The translations under genes and the position numbers were made by a program. Below the pieces are notes generated by a model. That model was not told the DNA's origin and did not search any database. It saw nothing but the letters and a program-made list of their open reading frames with translations. From CAZPQV01 sp964588705 (GTDB lineage: Bacteria; Bacteroidota; Bacteroidia; Flavobacteriales; Weeksellaceae), in assembly GCA_964588705.1 (NCBI GenBank), contig CAZPQV010000004.1:1-64000 (forward strand): DNA of 64,000 nt, written 5' to 3'. Positions 15,362 to 24,018 of the stretch are shown piece after piece (position 1 is the stretch's first letter; the number at the start of each line of letters is the position of its first letter).

Positions 15362-15844
15362 ATGAAAAAGCTATTTTTCTCAGCAGCATTTTTGGCTGCA
15401 GGTGCTTTGATGATTAATGCGCAGGTTGTGAAAGGAAACGCCGGCGTAAAAGCAGAGACCAAAACAACACTTCCTGCAACAGTTTTAAAAAGCGGACAAG
15501 CAATTGCATCCGAAACCGTGAAAAAATCAGATACCGTTATTCTGAAATCCAAAACTACAACAGAGGATGCAACTAAGAAAGTTTCTGATTCGGCGTCGGC
15601 AACAGCCAAAGCTGTAACTGCAGTAACGGGACAGGGACTTGAAACAGCAGCTGCAGCAAAAGAAGCAAACGGCTCCGGCGAAATGAATGTAAAAGCTAAT
15701 GCTAATGCCAAAGAGAACGCCAATGCGAATGCAGCGGTTTCAACAGAAATAAAAGCGGAGGCGACAAAAAAACAACCGGGAGATAAACCAAAAGAAAAAT
15801 CTGAGGCGAAAGCTTCCACAAAAGCCAAATCCAAAGTAGAATAA
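15362..15844 (+). CDS. Secreted Ala/Lys/Thr-rich low-complexity protein
   Basis: The 160-residue protein begins with a clear signal peptide (MKKLFFSAAFLAAGALMINA, then Q). The mature part is almost free of aromatic and cysteine residues and is built from Ala, Lys, Thr, Glu, Ser and Asn. A central stretch repeats Ala-Asn (KANANAKENANANAA) and the tail is Lys/Glu/Ser-rich. It is probably an intrinsically disordered periplasmic or envelope protein; no catalytic motif is visible. The long reading frame on the opposite strand is only a shadow of this composition. It is followed at once by a strong terminator. Confidence 0.75.
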   Translation: MKKLFFSAAFLAAGALMINAQVVKGNAGVKAETKTTLPATVLKSGQAIASETVKKSDTVILKSKTTTEDATKKVSDSASATAKAVTAVTGQGLETAAAAKEANGSGEMNVKANANAKENANANAAVSTEIKAEATKKQPGDKPKEKSEAKASTKAKSKVE

Positions 15845-15851
15845 TAAAAAT

Positions 15852-15878
15852 AAAAAGCACTGAATTTCAGTGCTTTTT
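15852..15878 (+). terminator. Terminator of the Ala/Lys-rich protein gene
   Basis: AAAAAGCACTGA and TCAGTGCTTTTT form a 12-bp perfect stem with a 3-base loop. Confidence 0.85.
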
Positions 15879-15926
15879 ACCTCTCATTTTACTTTTTCCC
15901 ATTATCCCGGGACAGGTTTATGATTA

Positions 15927-15954
15927 AAAAAGTCCGGAAGTTTCCGGACTTTCT
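15927..15954 (-). terminator. Terminator of gdhA
   Basis: AAAGTCCGGAA and TTCCGGACTTT form an 11-bp stem with a 2-base loop directly after the gdhA stop, followed by T residues on the minus strand. Confidence 0.8.
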
Positions 15955-15958
15955 ATTT

Positions 15959-17329
15959 TTACACTACTCCCTGAGCCAGCATTGCTTCAGCTACTTTCAC
16001 GAAGCCCGCAATGTTTGCACCTTTTACGTAGTTTACGTATCCATCCTCTTCTTTACCAAAATCGCGGCAAGATTTGTGGATACCTATCATAATTTCTTTC
16101 AGTCTCGCATCCACCTCTTCTGAAGACCAGTTCAAACGGATGGAGTTCTGCGTCATTTCAAGACCTGACGTTGCAACACCTCCGGCGTTAGACGCTTTTC
16201 CAGGGCTGAAAAGAACTTTACTGTCAAGGAAATGGTTAATCGCTTCAAGATTACATGGCATGTTTGCAGCTTCTGTTAGGCAGATAAGTCCATTGTCAAC
16301 CAGTTTTTTAGCATCTTCAAGGTTAAGTTCATTTTGTGTTGCAGCAGGAATAGCTACATCAACTTTTACTTCCCAAGGACGTTTCCCTGCGTGGAATTCT
16401 GCAGATGGGAACTGCTTTACATAATCTTCAGCTCTGTTGTTACCGGAAGCTCTCATTTGAAGCATGAAATCAATTTTTTCTCCGGAGATTCCGTCTTTAT
16501 CGTAGATGTAACCATCCGGGCCAGAAATGGTAAGAACTTTTCCTCCTAGTTCAGTTGCTTTTTTCACAACACCCCAAGCTACGTTACCGAATCCGGAAAC
16601 TGCGAAAGTTTTTCCAGCAATTTCCTCACCTTTAGTTCTTAGCATCTGCTCGCAGAAGTAAACCACTCCGTATCCTGTAGCTTCTGGACGAATCAGTGAT
16701 CCACCGTAAGCAAGTCCTTTACCGGTAAGAACACCCGTAAATTCGTTTCTTATTTTCTTGTATTGTCCGAAAAGGTAACCAACTTCTCTTGCACCAACAC
16801 CAATGTCACCTGCAGGAACGTCAGTTTCAGGACCGATGTGCTTGCAAAGTTCCGTCATGAATGCTTGGCAGAAACGCATAATTTCATTATCGGATTTTCC
16901 TTGAGGATCGAAATCGGCGCCACCTTTACCACCACCCATCGGCAATGTGGTAAGTGAGTTTTTGAAAACCTGTTCAAAAGCAAGGAATTTAAGTACCGAA
17001 AGGTTTACAGAAGGATGGAAACGGATACCGCCTTTGTAAGGTCCAATCGCAGAGTTCATCTGAATTCTGTAACCTCTGTTAACCTGGATTTCTCCTTTGT
17101 CGTCAACCCATGGAACGCGGAAAATAACGATTCTTTCTGCCTCAGTCATTCTTTCCAGAAGTTTTTTCCCGTTATATTCGCTTCTCGAAGCGATGAAAGG
17201 GAGAACGGTGATGGCAACTTCTTTTACCGCCTGTAAAAATTCAGGCTCATTAGGGTTTCTTGCTTCTATTTTTGCAATGAAATCCTTGATTCTTTGGTCG
17301 ATTCCACGGTCGACATTATATTGCTCCAT
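15959..17329 (-). CDS. gdhA: NADP-type glutamate dehydrogenase
   Basis: The 456-residue protein is a hexameric-type (small subunit) glutamate dehydrogenase that joins ammonium and 2-oxoglutarate to glutamate with NADPH. Motifs in order are GYRIQMNSAIGPYKGGIRFHPSVN near 87-110, the catalytic Lys segment LPMGGGKGGADFDPQGKSD near 130-148, PAGDIGVGAREVGYL near 170 and the Rossmann turn SGFGNVAWG near 245. Length (450 class) and the DFDPQGKSD segment point to the NADP-dependent biosynthetic form. It is a single gene with its own promoter and terminator, and an unusually AT-rich upstream region. Confidence 0.95.
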   Translation of the reverse strand: MEQYNVDRGIDQRIKDFIAKIEARNPNEPEFLQAVKEVAITVLPFIASRSEYNGKKLLERMTEAERIVIFRVPWVDDKGEIQVNRGYRIQMNSAIGPYKGGIRFHPSVNLSVLKFLAFEQVFKNSLTTLPMGGGKGGADFDPQGKSDNEIMRFCQAFMTELCKHIGPETDVPAGDIGVGAREVGYLFGQYKKIRNEFTGVLTGKGLAYGGSLIRPEATGYGVVYFCEQMLRTKGEEIAGKTFAVSGFGNVAWGVVKKATELGGKVLTISGPDGYIYDKDGISGEKIDFMLQMRASGNNRAEDYVKQFPSAEFHAGKRPWEVKVDVAIPAATQNELNLEDAKKLVDNGLICLTEAANMPCNLEAINHFLDSKVLFSPGKASNAGGVATSGLEMTQNSIRLNWSSEEVDARLKEIMIGIHKSCRDFGKEEDGYVNYVKGANIAGFVKVAEAMLAQGVV

Positions 17330-17351
17330 AATTTGTAAATGTTATTACTAA

Positions 17352-17381
17352 CAAATTTAATTTATTTTTCAAATCTCACAA
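17352..17381 (-). promoter_or_regulatory. Promoter of gdhA with both elements
   Basis: On the minus strand a TTG (17381-17379) is followed after 19 bases by TAAATTTG (17359-17352), both elements matching the Bacteroidota consensus. The ATG follows 22 bases later. Confidence 0.7.
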
Positions 17382-17514
17382 GTATCGAATTAAAAATTAA
17401 TGAAAATTCATAGAATTTAACCATATTATTTATTAATATTATAATTATTAACCTTATTTTATGAATAATATTACATTAACAAAATATTAATGAATTATTA
17501 AAAATAACGTTTTT
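17382..17514. other. Extremely AT-rich stretch between gdhA and dprA
   Basis: Nearly all bases are A or T, with short inverted repeats such as TTATTAATATTATAATTATTAA-like segments. It lies upstream of the gdhA promoter and downstream of the dprA stop. No reading frame or factor-independent hairpin with GC stem is visible. Confidence 0.6.
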
Positions 17515-18624
17515 TTATAATGCCTGAAATTGTCTCCCCGAAAATGACCTGATGTAACCCGAAAGTTCAATATCAAGCAAAATTGGTAGTATTTTGAAAG
17601 TTGGGATTTCTGTTTTTTCAGAAATATCATCTAAAGAAATCAGAGGATTATTCTTTATGGTATCATATATTATTTTCTGTTCATCAGTAAGTTGCATCCT
17701 AATTTCTGACCTTGGGAACAATTCTCCGGTCTTTTCCGTTGGCTCATTTATTTGAAGGTTTTTGATGAGTCCGCCAATCGTAGAAATTGTGGCTGCCTTA
17801 TGCTGTGATATAACCTGATTGCAACCCTGGCTGTATTTATCATTGATACGTCCCGGCAATGCGTAAACGTCCCGATTATAACTGTTGGCAAAAGTGACGG
17901 TACTCATCGAACCGCCTCCAAAAGCAGATTCTACAACAATTGTTGCAGGAGAAAGGCCGGCAATAATTCTGTTTCTTTGAATGAAATTTTCTCTGTCCGG
18001 TTTTTGTGAAGTGTTGAATTCCGTAAACAAAGCGCCTCCGTTTTCCAAGATTTTTTCGGCTAAAATTCGGTTTTTTGAAGGATATAAAGTATGAAAACCA
18101 TGAGCCAAAACCGCAGCGGTTGGAATGTTTTTATCCAAAGATTTCTGGTGCACTTCCGAATCTACACCCAATGCAAGACCGCTAACCGTAAGTAGATTCA
18201 TGGTTTTTGCCTCTTCCAGAAGATCTTCAATAAAGAGTTTTCCGTAGGAAGTGACGCTTCTTGTTCCTACGATGCTTAACAGATTTTTAGTTTCATCGAA
18301 TGTTCCTTTTTGATAAAGAATTGCAGGCGCATCGAAACATTCATTAAGAAGTTTTGGAAGTTCATTTTGATGCCGAAGAAGAATCCTCACACTGTTCTTT
18401 TCACAAAATTTCAGTTCCTTCTCAGCAAATTTCAGATGCTTGTCATCACCGATTTCAACGGCTTTTTTTTCGCCAAATCCAAAAATTGAAGTGAGTTTTT
18501 GTTTGGGGAGTTTCCATACGTTTTCTGCAGAACCTTCGGCATCCATCAGTTTTTTGAAGCTGATATCTCCAATTAAACTGCACCTCCGAAGCGCTATAGC
18601 ATAAAGATGTTCATCTGAAAACAT
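17515..18624 (-). CDS. dprA: DNA-processing protein DprA
   Basis: The 369-residue protein has an N-terminal SAM/HhH-like region, the Rossmann-like DprA core and a C-terminal winged-helix-like domain. The core shows the family motifs SIVGTRSVTSYG near 126, VSGLALGVDSEVH near 155, FTEF and RNRIIAGLSPATIVVE near 220. DprA loads RecA onto incoming single-stranded DNA during natural transformation. The tail (LTDEQKIIYDTIKNNPLISLDDISEKT) is the DprA winged-helix domain. The rhomboid gene lies 34 bases downstream on the same strand. With the ComM-like ATPase at 21.3-22.9 kb it suggests transformation capacity, although other competence genes are not in this window. Confidence 0.9.
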   Translation of the reverse strand: MFSDEHLYAIALRRCSLIGDISFKKLMDAEGSAENVWKLPKQKLTSIFGFGEKKAVEIGDDKHLKFAEKELKFCEKNSVRILLRHQNELPKLLNECFDAPAILYQKGTFDETKNLLSIVGTRSVTSYGKLFIEDLLEEAKTMNLLTVSGLALGVDSEVHQKSLDKNIPTAAVLAHGFHTLYPSKNRILAEKILENGGALFTEFNTSQKPDRENFIQRNRIIAGLSPATIVVESAFGGGSMSTVTFANSYNRDVYALPGRINDKYSQGCNQVISQHKAATISTIGGLIKNLQINEPTEKTGELFPRSEIRMQLTDEQKIIYDTIKNNPLISLDDISEKTEIPTFKILPILLDIELSGYIRSFSGRQFQAL

Positions 18625-18637
18625 AGGATTGTTTTCT

Positions 18638-18645
18638 CAAAAATA
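18638..18645 (-). promoter_or_regulatory. -7 promoter box of dprA
   Basis: On the minus strand this reads TATTTTTG, 13 bases upstream of the ATG. Confidence 0.6.
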
Positions 18646-18658
18646 AGAAATATAAATC

Positions 18659-19432
18659 TTATCCTCTTCGCCTCAGCTCATCCAAACGCTCCCAAATAAC
18701 ATCTTTCTTTTTCTGTGGGAGTTCTTCGAAATCGTCGGCGTGCTTTTCGCGGTATTCCATCCAAAGCTTGTCGTCTTTTTCGCTGTAATAGTTTGGATAT
18801 TCCCAGATGAATTTTTTCTTTCTTTCGCCAATACCTTTAAACATAAAAGCTAAAATAACTCCAACCAATGCGCCCGAAAGATGCGACTGCCAGGAGATTT
18901 TGCTCGGTTCATCCAAACGGTAAAAAAGTTCCTCCGGAAACACGCCCCAAACTAAACTCCCGTAATAAAAGCCTACCACAAGAGTAACCGCCAGCAGCTT
19001 CATGTCCCAACGAAGAACACCGCTCACAAATAGAAAGAAAGCGAGATAATAAACAATACCGCTTGCCCCGATGATACATGTATTGTAAAAATCGCCGGTA
19101 TAAATGTTAATTGGTGGCAGTAGCCAGACCAATAGACCCGTGGAAATCCAACCTAGAAAGAAGATTTTATTGGCAATATTGGGATAAAACTGATACAGCA
19201 GAAACATTAACGCAACCACCGGAACCGAATTTCCGAAGATATGTTCGAGATTTCCGTGCAGAAACGGACTGAATAAAATTCCTTTTAAACCGGCAGGAAC
19301 AAGGGGAATTATCGCACCAAAGCAGTCATTGAAAAACCCAAAATACTGAAGAATAAATCCCATCCACATCGCAGAGAGCATTAAAAGAGGGTAAATTATT
19401 GCCCTTGTGTTGAGGTTGAAATTTTTCAGCAT
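18659..19432 (-). CDS. Rhomboid-family intramembrane serine protease
   Basis: The 257-residue protein has six or seven membrane segments. The catalytic Ser is in CIIGASGIVYYLAF (about residue 124) and the catalytic His in SHLSGALVG (about residue 185), giving the Ser-His dyad of active rhomboids. The second-helix HGNLEHIFGNSVP near 59-71 is also family-typical. Residues after about 200 form a soluble charged tail ending in ERLDELRRRG. Rhomboids cut transmembrane substrates within the inner membrane. It follows dprA by 34 bases. A second rhomboid of different sequence lies at 62.6 kb. Confidence 0.85.
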   Translation of the reverse strand: MLKNFNLNTRAIIYPLLMLSAMWMGFILQYFGFFNDCFGAIIPLVPAGLKGILFSPFLHGNLEHIFGNSVPVVALMFLLYQFYPNIANKIFFLGWISTGLLVWLLPPINIYTGDFYNTCIIGASGIVYYLAFFLFVSGVLRWDMKLLAVTLVVGFYYGSLVWGVFPEELFYRLDEPSKISWQSHLSGALVGVILAFMFKGIGERKKKFIWEYPNYYSEKDDKLWMEYREKHADDFEELPQKKKDVIWERLDELRRRG

Positions 19433-19593
19433 GGAAGAAATGTTTCAAAAAAATTGCCACGTTTAGAAATGGGAAAATTTGTCACGGAATTTATTAAATA
19501 ATTTTATTATTCAGACAAAAATTTATATATTTTGCTCTTTATTTCGGCTAAATAAATAACAATGCCTAATTTTACAGTGAAAAAAATTACGGT

Positions 19594-20706
19594 TTGAACA
19601 AGACAGCAATTCTATTTTTAATTTTTATCAGCACATTTTCATACGCCCAGAAAAGGGAATTTATGAAGCAGATTGATTCCATTTCGCAAAACAGATGGGA
19701 GCAAATTCAGCCAAATTTAGACAGCCTGGCAAATCCTAAAATTGAAATCATTACCTCGGAAAAGAAGGATACCATCGTTATCCGCGATGAGGTTATTGTT
19801 CCGGTGGTTTCTGATGAAATTCCTTTAACACCGTACAATCTCATCAATTATGAGCAGGAACAAAGATGGTTTTTCTATGGGCAGAATAATTTGGTTTTCA
19901 ATCAGTCTTCATTCTCCAACTGGAATGCCGGAGGAAATAATAACATTGGCGTTATTGGAAAAATTAATTACAATTTAAGTTATAAAAAAGACCGGCATTA
20001 TCTTGAAAACCTTCTTCAGTTAGGTTATGGATTTGTTGCGGCTGAAGGACAAAGTACCAGAAAAACGGAAGATTATATCAATCTTGCAACCAACTACGGA
20101 TATGAGATCGGTGGTAATTATTACTTATCCGCAGGTTATCAGTTTCTATCGCAATTCACTCCAGGATTTAATTATACGCTTACTCCGGATCCGGTTTATG
20201 AGGACAGGGTTTCAAAATTTATGGCGCCGGGTTATCTGAATGCCGGTGTCGGGATTTCTTATAATCCGAAGGAAAATTTCCAGGTGATTTTCAGGCCGGC
20301 AAACGGTAAGTTTACGTTCGTTACAGATCCGCATCTTCAAAAAGCAGGAAAATACGGTCTTGAACACGATGGACAAGCTGTAAGAACCGAACTTGGTGCG
20401 ATGCTGAACTTCCTTTACCGTATGAAAATTTACGAAGATATTAATCTAACCAATCAGTTGAATTTCTTCTCGAACTATGTGCACAATCCGGAACGTGTGG
20501 ATATAAACTATGCAGCAGTTCTGAACATGAAATTTAATAAATTTATTTCCGGAGTGGTAAGCCTGGATCTTCTGTATGATCATGATCAGGTGCAGAATTT
20601 GCAGCTTAAACAAACACTTGGAATTGGTTTCACGTACAATCTTGGATTGGAAACGAAACCGAAAAACACCAACAAAAATGCGATTAAACCGTTTGTAACC
20701 AAATAG
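19594..20706 (+). CDS. DUF3078 outer-membrane-type protein
   Basis: The 370-residue product begins with a signal peptide (MNKTAILFLIFISTFSYA, then Q) from a TTG start. After a soluble segment of about 70 residues it becomes a series of alternating hydrophobic beta strands typical of an outer-membrane beta barrel, and shows SSFSNWNAGGNNNIG near 107-121, the hallmark of the DUF3078 family. Function is unknown; relatives are abundant outer-membrane proteins in Bacteroidota. The TTG is chosen because no ATG or GTG in frame gives a signal peptide. It stands alone and ends before a bidirectional terminator. Confidence 0.75.
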   Translation: MNKTAILFLIFISTFSYAQKREFMKQIDSISQNRWEQIQPNLDSLANPKIEIITSEKKDTIVIRDEVIVPVVSDEIPLTPYNLINYEQEQRWFFYGQNNLVFNQSSFSNWNAGGNNNIGVIGKINYNLSYKKDRHYLENLLQLGYGFVAAEGQSTRKTEDYINLATNYGYEIGGNYYLSAGYQFLSQFTPGFNYTLTPDPVYEDRVSKFMAPGYLNAGVGISYNPKENFQVIFRPANGKFTFVTDPHLQKAGKYGLEHDGQAVRTELGAMLNFLYRMKIYEDINLTNQLNFFSNYVHNPERVDINYAAVLNMKFNKFISGVVSLDLLYDHDQVQNLQLKQTLGIGFTYNLGLETKPKNTNKNAIKPFVTK

Positions 20707-20793
20707 TTACGGAGTTAAAAATTTTATTATTCGTTTTTTTTCAGTTTTTTTGTACACTTTGAAATCGGAATAAATAAACAGTTATATTAACAC

Positions 20794-20828
20794 AAAAAGC
20801 TGTTCAAACTTTTGAACGGCTTTTTTTA
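20794..20828. terminator. Bidirectional terminator between the DUF3078 and DUF5362-like genes
   Basis: AAAAAGCTGTTCAAA pairs with TTTGAACGGCTTTTT with one G-T wobble and is followed by eight T residues. Confidence 0.8.
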
Positions 20829-20846
20829 TTGAATAACAATTTTGTC

Positions 20847-21296
20847 TTACTTCATAAACCCAAATATGCCCATAATAAACGCTCCAACAAAAATTAGTGC
20901 ATAGATTGCCAACATTACAATTATCAGAATTCCCATAAATTTATAATGCGAATTAAGGAATTCGAAAGCATTTGTAAGCAGCGTATTATTGTTAGTGTCC
21001 AACGCATTTCTCATATTATTTGCGAATTTGTACAGATACTTTATTGGAAAATAATAAAGAATCGCCATCACCAAATAGAGTACAATGATTACCGCAATGC
21101 TTACGCCGGGCATTTCTTCTTCCATAAAAGATCCCGCAAATCCCATAAAAATGGCAGCCAAAACCATAAAGCCAATTCCGATATAGCCCATAATTGCTAT
21201 GAAAGTTGCCCATTTCGATGCCTCTTTCAGAAAGTCTTTGGCTTGTGAAGAGATGTGTAATTGGTCATTACTTTGATAAGGAGAGCTCTGTTCCAT
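20847..21296 (-). CDS. DUF5362-like membrane protein
   Basis: Starting at the internal Met (MEQSSPYQSNDQ) gives a 149-residue protein with four hydrophobic helices (about residues 28-50, 58-80, 85-95 and 120-147) and a hydrophilic N-terminus. I prefer this start because the longer frame would overlap the end of comM by 13 bases. The HISSQAKDFLKEASKWATF segment before the first helix is the recognisable part of the family. Function is unknown. It lies downstream of comM on the same strand. Confidence 0.65.
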   Translation of the reverse strand: MEQSSPYQSNDQLHISSQAKDFLKEASKWATFIAIMGYIGIGFMVLAAIFMGFAGSFMEEEMPGVSIAVIIVLYLVMAILYYFPIKYLYKFANNMRNALDTNNNTLLTNAFEFLNSHYKFMGILIIVMLAIYALIFVGAFIMGIFGFMK

Positions 21297-21325
21297 AAAG
21301 TGTTTATTTTTTTTAATTAACAAAT

Positions 21326-22861
21326 CTAAGCATTCCAAAACTCTCTGTCAAGACTTCGGTATTGGATGGCTTCGGCAATATGATTTGATTGTAAATTTTC
21401 GGAATCGTCCAAGTCAGCAATGGTCCGTGCAACTTTTAGAATTCTGTCGTAGGCTCTTGCCGAAAGATTTAGTTTCTCCATCGCGTTTTTTATCAGGTTT
21501 TGTGAAGTTTCGTCCAAAGCACAGAATTTTTCAATTTCCTTAGGTCCCATTTGCGCGTTGTAATGGATATCAAGATTTTCGTACCGGCTGTTCTGTATGT
21601 CTCTTGCTTTCAAAACTCTGTCGCGAATCTGTATACTGCTTTCGCCTTTTCGTTTATCCGAAAGTTGTTCGAATTCCACTTTCTGAACTTCAATGTGAAT
21701 ATCAATTCTGTCTAAAAGCGGTCCTGAAAGTTTATTCATATACCGCTGCATTTCGGTGATTGAAGATGTATTGTTCGGGTCGTCCGGAAAATATCCACTG
21801 GGACTCGGATTCATACTTGCGACCAGCATAAAACTCGCAGGATAATCAATGGTGAACTTGGCTCGTGATATGGTTACCACACGGTCTTCCAAGGGCTGGC
21901 GCATCACTTCAAGAACAGTTCTTTTAAACTCAGGCATTTCATCCAGAAATAAAACACCGTTGTGGGCCAGCGAAATTTCTCCGGGTTGCGGATAACTTCC
22001 GCCACCGACGAGGGCAACATCAGAAATCGTATGATGCGGGCTTCTAAACGGACGGACCGTCATCAAGGAAGTTTCAGCGCCAATCTTTCCGGCAACCGAA
22101 TGAATTTTTGTAGTTTCTAAAGCTTCATGTAAGGTAAGTGGCGGCAAAATACTTGGAATTCTTTTGGCAAGCATAGTTTTCCCACTTCCGGGCGGACCGA
22201 TGAGAATAATGTTGTGACCTCCGGCTGCCGCAACTTCCATAGCACGCTTTGCCGTTTCCTGGCCTTTTACTTCCGAAAAATCAAAAGGGAATAAATCTAT
22301 TTTATTCTGAAATTCCTTTCGGGTATCCATCTCGGTTCGCTCCAACGGTTTTCCGTCATGAAAAAAATCAATCACTTCTTTGATATTTTCAACGCCATAA
22401 ACCTCAAGATTGTTTACGATAGCTGCTTCGCGTGTATTTTGTTTTGGAAGAATGATGCCTTTAAAACCTTCTTCACGGGCTTTAATGGCAATGGGAAGAA
22501 CGCCTTTTATGGGCTGCAAACCACCGTCCAGTGATAGTTCACCCATGATAATATAATCACTGATATTTTCAGCATTAATCTGGTTGGACGCTGCAAGAAT
22601 TCCTAAAGCAATACTTAAATCATAAGACGAGCCTTCTTTCCGGAGGTCTGCCGGAGCCATGTTGATGGTAACTTTCTTCCCCGGGATATTAAAACCAACG
22701 TTTTTTAGCGCAGCAGAAATTCTATAACTGCTTTCTTTAATAGCATTATCGGGCAATCCCACAAGATGATAACCAACGCCGCCACCTGCAACATTTACCT
22801 CAATGGTAATGATTTGTGCAGAAACTCCATGAATGGAACTTCCATAAATTTTGACCAGCAT
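21326..22861 (-). CDS. comM: YifB/ComM-family AAA+ ATPase (Mg-chelatase-like)
   Basis: The 511-residue protein has an N-terminal ChlI-like domain (VNVAGGGVGYHLVGLPDNAIKES near 25), a AAA+ core with Walker A LIGPPGSGKTMLAKRIPS near 218-235 and Walker B GVLFLDEMPEF near 300, and a C-terminal Mg-chelatase domain ending RTIADLDDSENLQSNHIAEAIQYR. ComM is a hexameric helicase that promotes branch migration during natural transformation. All ATPase residues are present. The gene precedes the DUF5362-like gene; dprA is 3 kb away on the same strand. The family assignment is secure; the ComM role is inferred from characterised homologues. Confidence 0.9.
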   Translation of the reverse strand: MLVKIYGSSIHGVSAQIITIEVNVAGGGVGYHLVGLPDNAIKESSYRISAALKNVGFNIPGKKVTINMAPADLRKEGSSYDLSIALGILAASNQINAENISDYIIMGELSLDGGLQPIKGVLPIAIKAREEGFKGIILPKQNTREAAIVNNLEVYGVENIKEVIDFFHDGKPLERTEMDTRKEFQNKIDLFPFDFSEVKGQETAKRAMEVAAAGGHNIILIGPPGSGKTMLAKRIPSILPPLTLHEALETTKIHSVAGKIGAETSLMTVRPFRSPHHTISDVALVGGGSYPQPGEISLAHNGVLFLDEMPEFKRTVLEVMRQPLEDRVVTISRAKFTIDYPASFMLVASMNPSPSGYFPDDPNNTSSITEMQRYMNKLSGPLLDRIDIHIEVQKVEFEQLSDKRKGESSIQIRDRVLKARDIQNSRYENLDIHYNAQMGPKEIEKFCALDETSQNLIKNAMEKLNLSARAYDRILKVARTIADLDDSENLQSNHIAEAIQYRSLDREFWNA

Positions 22862-22935
22862 ATCACACGAATTTCATTTAAATATAAAAAAAATTCCGCA
22901 ATTGCTGCGAAATGAACTTTTTGATAATTAAATAA

Positions 22936-24018
22936 TTACATGAATTTTTCGCCCTTCTTGAAATTTTTCAAGTCAAGAACATAGTCTTTTATCAGTTGGT
23001 CGTTGTCGCGCGGACAAATCAAAAGCGATTTTTCTGTATCTACGATAATGTAGTTTTTCAGTCCGTCGATAATGGCAGCTTTATTCTTGCTCTTCAACCT
23101 TACAATGTTTCCTTTGGAGTTATAAGTGAGAATGTTTTTTGAATTGATGGCGTTATTATTATCATCTTTTGCAGCATTTTGGTAAACGGAAGTCCAGGTT
23201 CCAAGGTCGCTCCATCCCAAATCCGCAGGAATCACATAAACGTTCTGCGCTTTTTCTAAAATACCGTTGTCGATAGAGATTTTCGCTACTTTAGGATAAA
23301 TCAAATCAATACATTCAACCTCTTTATCTGAATTGTATTCGCAGTAATTAAATTGCTGCATCATTTCAGGAAGATATTTTTCAAAAGCATCCTGAATCGA
23401 TTTTACGCTCCAAACAAAGATTCCGGCGTTCCAGAGGAAATCTCCACTTTCTAAGAAAGCTTTAGCAATCTCAAGATTTGGTTTTTCGGTAAAGGTTTTT
23501 ACTTTGAAAAACTCATCTTTCTCGTTGTGCAGATATTGGATGTAACCATATCCGGTGTCGGGACGCGTTGGTTTAATGCCAAGAGTTACAAGATAATCCT
23601 GCTCTGAAACAAGCTTGAACGCCAGGTTTATTTTTTCAACAAATCTTTTTTCTTTTAGAATAAGATGGTCTGCAGGCAGCACCACCATTTTTGCATTCGG
23701 ATTGGTTTCGGCAATTTTGTTGGCCATATAAATGTTACAGGCTGCCGTGTTTTTCATCATTGGTTCACCAACAATATTCTCGGTCGGAATCTCCGGCAAT
23801 TGGTGAGCACAGAGTTCTACATATTCTTTATTGGTGATAACGAAAATATTTTCATCGGGAATTACTTCGCTTATTCGGTCGTAAGTCTGTTGAATCATCG
23901 TTCTTCCTGTGCCTAAAATATCCTGAAACTGTTTTGGAAATTTCTTGGTGCTCATTGGCCAGAAACGGCTTCCAATACCACCGGCCATTATGACGCAATA
24001 GGTGTCTTTAATATTCAT
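22936..24018 (-). CDS. manC: Mannose-1-phosphate guanylyltransferase
   Basis: The 360-residue protein carries the nucleotidyltransferase motif VIMAGGIGSRFWPMST at residues 9-24 and the second signature VVLPADHLI near 115, followed by FTEKPN near 173 and WNAGIFVWS near 195. It makes GDP-mannose from GTP and mannose-1-phosphate. It lacks the C-terminal phosphomannose isomerase domain of the bifunctional type II enzymes. The start codon directly abuts the stop of the SprT-like gene, so the two are cotranscribed. GDP-mannose could feed the dolichyl-phosphate-mannose synthase-like glycosyltransferase at 44.1 kb, but that link is inference. Confidence 0.9.
   Translation of the reverse strand: MNIKDTYCVIMAGGIGSRFWPMSTKKFPKQFQDILGTGRTMIQQTYDRISEVIPDENIFVITNKEYVELCAHQLPEIPTENIVGEPMMKNTAACNIYMANKIAETNPNAKMVVLPADHLILKEKRFVEKINLAFKLVSEQDYLVTLGIKPTRPDTGYGYIQYLHNEKDEFFKVKTFTEKPNLEIAKAFLESGDFLWNAGIFVWSVKSIQDAFEKYLPEMMQQFNYCEYNSDKEVECIDLIYPKVAKISIDNGILEKAQNVYVIPADLGWSDLGTWTSVYQNAAKDDNNNAINSKNILTYNSKGNIVRLKSKNKAAIIDGLKNYIIVDTEKSLLICPRDNDQLIKDYVLDLKNFKKGEKFM

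Noticed and set aside
15355..15834. Antisense frame over the Ala/Lys-rich protein gene
   Set aside because: The composition is a mirror of the low-complexity sequence and lacks any start signal; the plus frame has a signal peptide and a terminator.
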